The notes below the pieces were generated by a model. That model made no database searches. It was not told the origin of the DNA and was given only the letters and a program-made list of their open reading frames with translations. Shown piece after piece: positions 1-5,966 of a DNA stretch of 5,966 nt. Within the stretch, counting starts at the first letter, position 1, and every line of letters starts with the position of its first letter. Position numbers and translations under genes: made by a program. The stretch comes from Acidimicrobiales bacterium (GTDB lineage Bacteria; Actinomycetota; Acidimicrobiia; Acidimicrobiales; SHLQ01): NCBI GenBank assembly GCA_013002375.1, contig JABDJW010000239.1, positions 1-5,966 of the forward strand, in the 5' to 3' direction.

Positions 1-897
1 GCCCTGACCCGCGGCGCCGACCACGGGTGTGATCGCCGCTTCACCTGCCCCTGGCACGGCTGGGTGTACGACTCCTCCGGCGTCGTCGTCGGCGTGCCGG
101 AGCGCTCCGACTTCGACGAAGCCCACCTCGATGGCCTGCGAGCCCCCGCGGTGGCAGCCGACGAATGGGGCGGCTGGGTCTGGATCAACCTGGCCGGTGC
201 CGAGGCCCCTCCCCTGCTCGACTGGATCGGGCCGGACATCACGACCGACCTCGGCCGCTTCGAGATGGAGCGCATGGTGCTGCTCGACAAGGTCGAATAC
301 GACCTGCCGGTGAACTACAAGGCCATCGTCGACGGATTCAACGAGGTGTACCACGTGACCGAGTTGCACCATGTCGAACCCGAGTTCACCAAGGCCGCCC
401 GCGACACGACGTTCCACCTGACCGGGCCGAACTCGATGATGTTCGTACCGCGCCATCAGCACCGCGACGCCTTGGCGTCGTCGGGCGACCACCAGCAGTA
501 CGCCATCTGCCATTACGTGGTTTTCCCCAACGCGGTGTTCAACAACAACCCTGACCAGATCCAGGTATTCCAGCCCATCCCGCTCGCGGTCGACCGCACC
601 CGGTTTGTCGTCTGGGAGCTGATCTACGGCCCGGGCGACGCATCCGACGCCGACTACGAGCGCTATCGGGCCGGCGCGATCGAGCGCTGGGCTGAGCTCA
701 AGGCCGTCGTCGAGGAGGACGTCTTCGTGTTCGGCCAGTTGGCCGCCACCCGCGACTCGATGGGCTACGAACGCAACATCTTCTCCGAGCGCGAGTGCAA
801 GCCCACCACCTACCACCAGGTCGTCGATCACTGTCTCGCGGGCGGCTCGCCCATGGACTACTGGTCCCGAGACCACCGAAAGGAACCCAACTCATGA
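1..897 (+). CDS. Rieske non-heme iron oxygenase, alpha subunit (5' partial)
   Basis: This is the catalytic subunit of an aromatic-ring-hydroxylating or related Rieske oxygenase, which uses O2 and electrons from a ferredoxin/reductase to oxidise an organic substrate in the cytoplasm. Frame 1 is open from the window edge to TGA at 895-897, giving 298 visible residues; the start and the first Rieske half (CxH) lie upstream. The second Rieske half is seen as CPWHGW, with Cys16 and His19 (nt 46-48 and 55-57). The mononuclear iron site follows as E-V-Y-H-x4-H, with His118 (352-354) and His123 (367-369). The third ligand is probably Asp240 (718-720) in an EED motif. Glu115 occupies the position where naphthalene dioxygenase has its bridging Asp; a Glu there is known in CntA-type oxygenases. 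No beta subunit, ferredoxin or reductase gene is present in the window. The gene overlaps the next one by 4 bases. The family call is firm; the substrate is unknown. Confidence 0.93.
   Translation, partial: ALTRGADHGCDRRFTCPWHGWVYDSSGVVVGVPERSDFDEAHLDGLRAPAVAADEWGGWVWINLAGAEAPPLLDWIGPDITTDLGRFEMERMVLLDKVEYDLPVNYKAIVDGFNEVYHVTELHHVEPEFTKAARDTTFHLTGPNSMMFVPRHQHRDALASSGDHQQYAICHYVVFPNAVFNNNPDQIQVFQPIPLAVDRTRFVVWELIYGPGDASDADYERYRAGAIERWAELKAVVEEDVFVFGQLAATRDSMGYERNIFSERECKPTTYHQVVDHCLAGGSPMDYWSRDHRKEPNS
879..885 (+). promoter_or_regulatory. Ribosome binding site for the ABM gene
   Basis: The purine run AAAGGAA, with an AGGA core at 881-884, lies 8 bases before the ATG at 894. It sits inside the end of the Rieske gene. 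It supports the start at 894 over the in-frame upstream ATG at 795, whose extra 33 residues would be Arg/Ser/Pro-rich and unlike the family. Confidence 0.7.
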
Positions 898-1247
898 TCA
901 TCATCGCCGGCACGCTCGACTTCGCCGATGGCGCCGGGCGCGACGCCGCCGTCGCGGCCAGCGCCGAACTCCAACAGGCCACCCGCGACGACGAGCCGGG
1001 TTGCGTGGCGTACTGCATGGCCGCCGACCCGTGCGTGACCACCCGCATCCAGGTCTACGAAGCCTGGACCGATCAGCCATCGCTGGCCGCTCATTTCGAG
1101 CACGAGAACTACACCGGCATGCGTACGCTGCTCCACGGTTTCGACATGACCGGCAGCGACGCCAAGAAGTACCGGGTCGATCTGGTCGAGCCGGTCTACG
1201 ACGAGACCCGCACCGCCCGGGCCGACTTCTTCACCGAAGAAGAATGA
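894..1247 (+). CDS. ABM-domain protein (antibiotic biosynthesis monooxygenase-like)
   Basis: This is a 117-residue protein with the ferredoxin-like alpha/beta fold of the ABM family, whose members include cofactor-free quinol monooxygenases (YgiN, ActVA-Orf6 type) and heme-degrading enzymes. Visible family marks are the N-terminal beta strand MIIIAGTLDF, the helix at about residues 13-31, the turn EPG at 34-36, the strand ending Y55-E56-x-W58, and the helix with H67-F68. A charged tail follows after about residue 92 and ends in EEE. One domain fills almost the whole protein, as is usual. The ATG overlaps the TGA of the Rieske gene (ATGA, 894-897), which suggests translational coupling and a shared pathway. 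It might oxidise a quinol or catechol-like product of the oxygenase, but many ABM proteins have no proven activity, so the enzymatic role is inference. The stop is TGA at 1245-1247. Confidence 0.85.
   Translation: MIIIAGTLDFADGAGRDAAVAASAELQQATRDDEPGCVAYCMAADPCVTTRIQVYEAWTDQPSLAAHFEHENYTGMRTLLHGFDMTGSDAKKYRVDLVEPVYDETRTARADFFTEEE
1226..1242. repeat. Perfect 7-bp inverted repeat at the convergent gene ends
   Basis: CTTCTTC, a 3-base loop (ACC) and GAAGAAG form a perfect inverted repeat in the last codons of the ABM gene (FFTEEE). It is followed by no T-rich run on either strand, so it is not a canonical intrinsic terminator. It might act as a weak bidirectional transcript end for the two converging operons, or it may simply follow from Phe-Phe and Glu-Glu codons. 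Confidence 0.3.
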
Positions 1248-1267
1248 TGCAGCTTCACGGCACCTGA
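1248..1267. other. 20-bp convergent intergenic gap
   Basis: These 20 bases are the only non-coding DNA between the stop codons of the ABM gene (+) and the molybdopterin oxidoreductase gene (-). I see no hairpin plus T-tract terminator within them, so transcripts from the two operons probably overlap at their 3' ends, or end by Rho or at the weak hairpins inside the flanking genes. Confidence 0.8.
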
Positions 1268-3400
1268 TTAGGAAGCCGGCTCGGCCGCGGTCACCGTGAC
1301 CGGGATGGCGCTCTGCACGGCCATGCCGGTCACCGGGTCGAAGCCGTGATCGGTCGACACCAATCGGTTCGTCGGCGCGCCGGTGGTTCGCACGTCCTCG
1401 TCGGTCAGCGCGGCCGTGCCCCACGAATGCGACATCGATACGACACCCGGCTTGACGTCGTCGGCGGCCTCGGCCACGCCCACGAGGGTGCCGTGGGGTG
1501 AGGTGATCCGCACCAGCTCGCCCGGCCCGACACCGAGCGATGCCAGATCATCGGGGTGCAGGTAGGCGTAGTTGGTGGTCGCCACCGCTCGTAGGCCGGG
1601 CAGATCACGACCCAACGAATTGAGCGCGTACTTGAGACGGCGGCTCACCAGCCGCATGGGAAAGGCCTCGACATCGGACCGCTCGGCATAGACCTGGGCC
1701 AGCTCGGCGACGACATCGGGCGGGGCGACGGTGAAACGCCCCGCAGCCGGATCGCCGGGCACGACCTCGACTGCTGCGTCGCGATTGATACGACCGGCGT
1801 TGGCCCGGATGTCGGCCATCGCCATGCGGGCGTTGCCGTAGACCGCGTCGAGCACCGAATCGTCGTCGTCGGCCGGCGTGATGGCGCCACCGGGGAGTTC
1901 GATCGGGGTTCCGGTGCGGGCGGCGATGCCGGCGAACACCTCCCACTCGGCGACGAGATCGTCGTCGGTGTGCAGGACCGCCGGGGTGTAGTTGACGTAG
2001 GGCGCCGGAAACCGGCGATCCATGATGTGGGTGACGTCGGCTCGTTCGAGTTCGAGCCGGGCACCGAACACGTAGTCGGCGAACTCGGTCGTTGCGGTGT
2101 GACGGTGATCGATCACCACCAGGAGTTCGAGGGCCTCCATCGCGGCGATGGTCTTGGCTTGATCGGGGAACGCCACCACCGGGTTGCCGCCGGACACGAT
2201 CAGGGCCCGGACCTGGCCATCGCCGGGGGTCAGAATCTCGTCGGCCAAGCGGTTGGTCAGCATCTCACCGGGCATGCCGGCGAGATCGCCGACCCGGTGG
2301 GCGGGGCCGGGGGTCGGGTTGCTGGGCGGGATGACCTGAGCCCGTCGGGTATCGCCGGGATACAAGAAGTAGCCGCTCTCGAGCCGATCGCCGGGTTGGT
2401 TCACCCGGCCGCACACCACATTGAGGCTCAGCGCCAGATGCTCGGTGAGCAGGGAATGGGGCGCCATGTTGGGGCCGGTGCCGGTGCCGGCTGCGCCTCG
2501 GGGGCCGGCCGCGAACAGCTCGGCCGCTGCTTCGACGTCGGCGGCCGGCACGCGAGCGCGCTCGGCCACGTCGTCGAGGGTGAACGGCGCGACCGATCGT
2601 TCGAGCTCAGCAACGTGATCGACGTAGGCGGCGCAGAAGTCCGCGTCGTGCAGCCCCCGGTCGAGAATGATCCGCAGCATGCCGGCCAGCAACGTGGGGT
2701 CCTCGCCGGGCTGCACCGGCAGGTACAGATCGGCGGCCTGGGCCAGCTCGGTGCGCCGCGGATCGATCACGATCATCTGCAGGCCGCGCTCCTGGGCCCG
2801 GCGAAGCGCCACGAACGGATTGGTGCCCTGAAGGCCGCTGGCCGGTCCGTAGCTGGACACCAACGGGTTGTACCCGATGGCCAACGAGACATCGCTGTCG
2901 GTGAAGTTGTCCCAGCCGGCCTCCCACGCCCCCATGCGCAGAGCCGCGGCCCGGTGCGCCGGCTGATCGATCGTGACCGAGGTGTAGTAGGAGGGCGAGC
3001 CGAAGCCGTCGTGCCAGGCCTTGGCGACCGCAGCCGACGCGGCGTTCTGGAACGCGCCGGTGCCGGTGTAGCTGGCCACGGCCCGGGGTCCGTGCTGCTC
3101 GACGATGGCATCGATCTGTGCGGCGATGCCGTCGAGCGCATCCGCGGTGGAGATCACCTCGAAGCGGTCGTCACCGCGCCGCAGCGCCGATCGCAGCCGG
3201 TTGGGGTCGTGGTGTTGATCGGGGATCTGACGACCCTTGATGCAGCTGTAGCCCTCGAAGAGCGGATCGTCGCGGTCGCCCTTGATCGAAACCGCCCGTT
3301 CGACGGAACCGCCGCCCTCGACGACATCGGTCTCGACCTCGACCAGGATGGGGCACGCAGCGTGACAGACCCGGCAGAACGAGCGCCGGGTCTCGGTCAT
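1268..3400 (-). CDS. Molybdopterin oxidoreductase (DMSO reductase superfamily)
   Basis: This is a 710-residue catalytic subunit predicted to carry a bis-MGD molybdenum (or tungsten) cofactor and one 4Fe-4S cluster. The cluster site is C9-x2-C12-x3-C16-x36-C53, the last Cys in YSCIKG. Further family motifs are YTGTG at 111-115, IDPRRTE at 212-218, ADLYLPVQPGED at 223-234, a GGNPV segment in the third domain, and a C-terminal molybdopterin-dinucleotide-binding domain from about 582 to 706, with the pattern NYAYLHPDDLASLG and a later HSWG. No Tat or Sec signal precedes the Fe-S site, so it is probably cytoplasmic. The region where Cys, Sec or Ser would ligate Mo reads SVTIDQPAH (141-149), with no Cys. 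The start ATG at 3400 overlaps the permease stop (ATGA) and has a good ribosome binding site. The open frame continues far upstream, but that extension is an Arg-rich shadow of the permease. The reaction and electron partner are unknown. Confidence 0.92.
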   Translation of the reverse strand: MTETRRSFCRVCHAACPILVEVETDVVEGGGSVERAVSIKGDRDDPLFEGYSCIKGRQIPDQHHDPNRLRSALRRGDDRFEVISTADALDGIAAQIDAIVEQHGPRAVASYTGTGAFQNAASAAVAKAWHDGFGSPSYYTSVTIDQPAHRAAALRMGAWEAGWDNFTDSDVSLAIGYNPLVSSYGPASGLQGTNPFVALRRAQERGLQMIVIDPRRTELAQAADLYLPVQPGEDPTLLAGMLRIILDRGLHDADFCAAYVDHVAELERSVAPFTLDDVAERARVPAADVEAAAELFAAGPRGAAGTGTGPNMAPHSLLTEHLALSLNVVCGRVNQPGDRLESGYFLYPGDTRRAQVIPPSNPTPGPAHRVGDLAGMPGEMLTNRLADEILTPGDGQVRALIVSGGNPVVAFPDQAKTIAAMEALELLVVIDHRHTATTEFADYVFGARLELERADVTHIMDRRFPAPYVNYTPAVLHTDDDLVAEWEVFAGIAARTGTPIELPGGAITPADDDDSVLDAVYGNARMAMADIRANAGRINRDAAVEVVPGDPAAGRFTVAPPDVVAELAQVYAERSDVEAFPMRLVSRRLKYALNSLGRDLPGLRAVATTNYAYLHPDDLASLGVGPGELVRITSPHGTLVGVAEAADDVKPGVVSMSHSWGTAALTDEDVRTTGAPTNRLVSTDHGFDPVTGMAVQSAIPVTVTAAEPAS

Positions 3401-5337
3401 GTCGCCACCTTGGCCTTTCGGTTGCGCACGCCGACGATGCCCTGGGGGAACTTGATCGCGGCCACGATCAACATGATGCCATTGACGGCGAACTGGTACT
3501 TCGACGCGCTGTCGCTGATGGAATCGAGGAAGACGGTCAGCAGCCCGCCGGTGGCGAGCACGCCGGCCACGACCGCGCCGATCGGCGTGGCGATGCCGGC
3601 CAGGTAGGCGATGGCCACCGCCACGAGCGAGTCGAGCACCCCGAACGATCCCGCAGAGACGATCGACCGCTGATAGGCCAACAGGACACCCGCCAAACCG
3701 GCCAGCGCGCTCGAGATTGCGAAGGCCGAGAGCTTCACCTGGGCCACCGGGATGCCGGCCGCCGCGGCGGCCCGTTCGTTGGCCCGCACCGCCAACCAGC
3801 GGCGCCCGGTCGAGCCGCGGCGCAAGTTGCCGACGGCCACGATCGACAGGGCGGCCAGCACCAGAACCATGATGACGAACGTGCGCCGGGGAAAGTCCTT
3901 GCCGAGCGCCGAGATGCCCAGGTCGAAACCGAAGATCGAGGGGGACTCGGCGGTCGCCCCGGCGAAGCCGCCGGTGAACCAACCCCACTTGAACACCAAC
4001 TCCTCGACCGCGACGGCACCGGCCAACGTCGCAATCGCCAGGTTCAGACCCCGGACCCGGACCGCCGGAATTGCCGCGACGGCCCCGACGAACACCGCGA
4101 CCAGGACGCCGAGGATCGGGGCGATCGGGAAGGGCATGCTCCAGTCGTCGGTGAACCGGACCATGGCGAAGGCCGCGACACCCGCCATCGCAAAGGTGGC
4201 GAGCGAGATCTGTCCGACGTAGCCGGTGAGCACGACGACCGAGAGGGCCACGATGGTGGCGATCGCGCTGATGATCAGCCCGGAGCGCCACTCCGACGCG
4301 GCGAAGGAAGCGACGACGATGCCGATCACCAACAACACGGCCGTGACGGCGGGCACCCATCTGGTGTCCGGAGCCCTCGGAAGCTGGGCGGTCTGCAGTG
4401 CGGATCGATCGGGCAGCGCTTCTCCCTGAATGGCGAGGGTCACCAACACGATCAGCAACGGCAGCCCTTGTTGGAGGCCGAGATCGGGAAGCCATTCCCA
4501 GATCCGCTGCAGGTGCTGAATCAGCGATTGGGCCATGCCGATGCCCAGCCCGGTGAAGACGGTGATCCAGACCGAATTGAACTTGCCGGGCAGTGCCGCC
4601 GCCACGGCCGGCACGATCAACAAGCTGGTCGCGGTCGGTTCGAGCCGCACGACCGGCGCGGCCAAGATCACCGCGCCGCCGGCCAGCACGCTGGCGATCA
4701 CCCAGTTGACGATGCCGATGGCATTGGGCGAAACGCCCATCAGCACCGCGCCTCGTTCGTTGCCGGCCACCGCGCGGGTGGCGAGGCCGAGCCGGGTGAA
4801 TCGGTAGCCGACCGACAGGACCGCGGCCGCAATCACGACGATGACCGCGAGCCAGTACCGGTCGGCGATCACCCGCAGGTCACCCCAGATGACGAGGTGA
4901 TCGGGCAGGGGTCCGTCGAGAATCAACGAGGCCGAACCGGTTCCCACGAACCGCAGGCCGGCGATGGCGATGAGGTACACGAACAGGCCGAGCGAAGCGA
5001 CGACCCGAGCCAGCGGCGGGGCGTTGCGCAGCGGCCGGAAGATAACCAGGTAGATCAATGCACCACACAGGGCGGCCAGCACCAAACTCAGGATCAGGGC
5101 CGTGCTGACGGTCGGCCGGTCGACCAGATGCACGCGATCGGGAAGGCCGAGGAAGGGCAGGACGAGATCGCCACTGGCCCGCAGCTCGTAGTACACGAAG
5201 GCGACGTACATGCCGATCGCGGCGTGGGCGAAGTTCACCACCCGGCTGACCCGGTGGGCCACCACCACCCCGAGCCCGAGCGCGGCGATGACCGCGCCGC
5301 TGCCGAGGCCCAGGATGAGTGCGGTCAGGTAGGACAC
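3397..5337 (-). CDS. Branched-chain amino acid-type ABC permease, LivH-LivM fusion
   Basis: This 646-residue inner-membrane protein carries both permease halves of a LivHMGF-type importer in one chain. Residues 1 to about 305 are LivH-like: an N-terminal segment with GLGSGAVIAALGLG, the conserved RVVNFAHAAIGMY (32-44), and the cytoplasmic ATPase-contact loop ATRAVAGNERGAVLMG (186-201). A short polar linker follows at about 306-327. Residues 328-646 are LivM-like, with GYVGQISLATFA (372-383) and a second contact loop RRWLAVRANERAAAAAGI (512-529). Each half is close to normal length and has many hydrophobic segments, so the fusion looks intact. The start is GTG at 5337, 9 bases after the stop of the binding-protein gene. 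No strong ribosome binding site is seen there, so translation may depend on coupling. Such fusions are common in actinobacteria. The transported solute could be a branched-chain amino acid, an amide or an aromatic or other organic acid; context favours a catabolic substrate. Confidence 0.93.
   Translation of the reverse strand: MSYLTALILGLGSGAVIAALGLGVVVAHRVSRVVNFAHAAIGMYVAFVYYELRASGDLVLPFLGLPDRVHLVDRPTVSTALILSLVLAALCGALIYLVIFRPLRNAPPLARVVASLGLFVYLIAIAGLRFVGTGSASLILDGPLPDHLVIWGDLRVIADRYWLAVIVVIAAAVLSVGYRFTRLGLATRAVAGNERGAVLMGVSPNAIGIVNWVIASVLAGGAVILAAPVVRLEPTATSLLIVPAVAAALPGKFNSVWITVFTGLGIGMAQSLIQHLQRIWEWLPDLGLQQGLPLLIVLVTLAIQGEALPDRSALQTAQLPRAPDTRWVPAVTAVLLVIGIVVASFAASEWRSGLIISAIATIVALSVVVLTGYVGQISLATFAMAGVAAFAMVRFTDDWSMPFPIAPILGVLVAVFVGAVAAIPAVRVRGLNLAIATLAGAVAVEELVFKWGWFTGGFAGATAESPSIFGFDLGISALGKDFPRRTFVIMVLVLAALSIVAVGNLRRGSTGRRWLAVRANERAAAAAGIPVAQVKLSAFAISSALAGLAGVLLAYQRSIVSAGSFGVLDSLVAVAIAYLAGIATPIGAVVAGVLATGGLLTVFLDSISDSASKYQFAVNGIMLIVAAIKFPQGIVGVRNRKAKVAT
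3405..3411 (-). promoter_or_regulatory. Ribosome binding site for the molybdopterin oxidoreductase
   Basis: Read on the minus strand, AAGGTGG lies 4 bases before the ATG at 3400-3398, inside the last codons of the permease gene. It fixes this start over upstream codons in the same open frame and fits translational coupling to the permease. Confidence 0.65.
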
Positions 5338-5346
5338 CGAAGTCGG

Positions 5347-5966
5347 CTAGCCAAAGGCCGCCGCGTAGAGATCGTCGGTCTCGATCCACCCTCCGGTATC
5401 GGCGAAATCCTCGGGGAGGAAGACGATGTCCTCGCCGGGCACACCGGTTGTCGTGAACAACGTCTGCTCCGGCGCACACAACGCCGGCAAGCCCGGAATG
5501 CGTTGACCATCGCAGGTGTACGGGTGCCCCCAGAACGAGGGCACGTCGACCGCCGAGCGCATGTGGTTCAAGATGTTCTCCGACGTGAGGTTGTCGTAGC
5601 CGATCTCGACGAAGGCGCCGTAGAGGTTCATGAACCCTCGGAAACCAACCGTGCCGGCCGCCTGGGCCGGGCCGGTGGCGTATCGAGCGACCACTTCGTC
5701 GTAGATCATGCCCTCGAGATCGTCCGGGTCGGCCGGGCCCTCGCCGCTGTAGATGATGCCCTCGGCATCGGCGCCGGCGGCATCGAGGATCTCCTCGCCG
5801 GCACAGGCGCCGACCAGGTACACTTGGGCCCGGAGCTCGAGCTGCTTGGCCAGCTTCATGATCGGCACGCAGGCCGAATCAGCGGCGTTGACGATCACCG
5901 CGTCGACATCGGCATCAACGGCGGCGGTCATCACCGGCAACATGTCGGCGTTGACCAGACCGAACC
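5347..5966 (-). CDS. ABC transporter substrate-binding protein, Leu/Ile/Val type (5' partial)
   Basis: This is the C-terminal part (205 complete residues) of an extracytoplasmic type I periplasmic-binding-fold protein of the LivJ/LivK family, which would deliver solute to the neighbouring permease. The frame is open to the window edge. The ATG at 5943 is an internal Met, because the preceding residues (FGLVNAD) continue the domain and no ribosome binding site precedes it. Visible marks are the strand VDAVIVNAADSACVPIM, then the alternating fold QVYLVGACAGEEIL, and a C-terminal segment with HPYTCDG and ALCAPEQ. The two Cys of that last segment are probably a disulfide pair in the exported protein, as in related binding proteins of this group. 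About half the usual ~400 residues, including the signal peptide, lies beyond the window. The stop is TAG (5349-5347), 9 bases before the permease start. The ligand cannot be read from this portion. Confidence 0.87.
   Translation of the reverse strand, partial: FGLVNADMLPVMTAAVDADVDAVIVNAADSACVPIMKLAKQLELRAQVYLVGACAGEEILDAAGADAEGIIYSGEGPADPDDLEGMIYDEVVARYATGPAQAAGTVGFRGFMNLYGAFVEIGYDNLTSENILNHMRSAVDVPSFWGHPYTCDGQRIPGLPALCAPEQTLFTTTGVPGEDIVFLPEDFADTGGWIETDDLYAAAFG

Noticed and set aside
795..893. An upstream in-frame ATG giving a 150-residue ABM protein.
   Set aside because: The added residues are shadow-like (basic, Ser/Pro-rich), and the start at 894 has a ribosome binding site, an ATGA overlap and the normal family N-terminus.
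1288..1302. The near-palindrome CGGTCAC-C-GTGACCG as an operator or terminator.
   Set aside because: It lies in the Val-Thr-Val-Thr codons at the end of the oxidoreductase gene, far from any promoter and with no T tract; chance repetition of GTC-ACG-GTG-ACC codons explains it.
858..1424. A 188-codon open frame on the - strand across the convergent junction.
   Set aside because: It is antisense to the ABM gene and in another frame over the oxidoreductase tail, with Arg/Gly-rich content and no recognisable domain.
1970..3607. A 545-codon open frame on the + strand, antisense to the oxidoreductase and permease genes.
   Set aside because: It crosses the junction of two well-supported genes, shows no family motifs, is rich in Gly/Val/Arg/Asp, and is the kind of stop-free frame expected opposite GC-rich genes.
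3401..4495. A 365-codon upstream extension in frame with the molybdopterin oxidoreductase, which could look like a fusion protein.
   Set aside because: The extension is an Arg/Gly-rich out-of-frame reading of the permease gene. The ATG at 3400 has a good ribosome binding site, an ATGA overlap, and begins just before the expected Fe-S motif.
5941..5943. The ATG as the true start of the binding-protein gene.
   Set aside because: The frame stays open to the window edge with domain-like residues, and a 198-residue protein would lack the signal peptide and the first lobe.

Overview
The window is GC-rich, with dense, tightly packed genes. Its codon choice, its long open shadow frames and a fused LivH-LivM permease together suggest an actinobacterium. 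A soil or aquatic lineage such as Acidimicrobiia, or a relative, is plausible, but this is inference from style and not from a marker gene. The window holds five protein-coding genes in two convergent blocks. Both blocks run off the window at their 5' ends, so neither promoter is visible. I see no RNA genes, mobile elements, CRISPR arrays, phage genes or large repeats, and no gene-free stretch longer than 20 bases.

Left block (+ strand, 1-1247): the C-terminal three quarters or so of a Rieske non-heme iron oxygenase alpha subunit, followed with a 4-base ATGA overlap by a small ABM-domain (antibiotic biosynthesis monooxygenase fold) protein. This looks like part of a catabolic or modifying pathway for an organic, possibly aromatic, substrate.

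Right block (- strand, read from 5966 down to 1268): the C-terminal half of a branched-chain-amino-acid-type ABC substrate-binding protein, then (9-base gap) a single-chain LivH-LivM fusion permease, then (4-base ATGA overlap) a molybdopterin oxidoreductase of about 710 residues with an N-terminal 4Fe-4S site. The tight spacing suggests one operon in which an imported organic solute is oxidised or reduced by the molybdoenzyme. The ABC ATPases (LivG/LivF type) are not in the window.

The two blocks meet tail to tail with only 20 bases between stop codons. Together they resemble an accessory catabolic cluster pairing uptake with two redox enzymes. The substrate cannot be read from the sequence. 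I found no convincing evidence of a wholly new kind of system. The points most worth a second look are the coupling of the transporter to the molybdoenzyme, the absence of a Cys or Sec at the expected molybdenum-ligand region, and the pairing of the Rieske oxygenase with the ABM protein.
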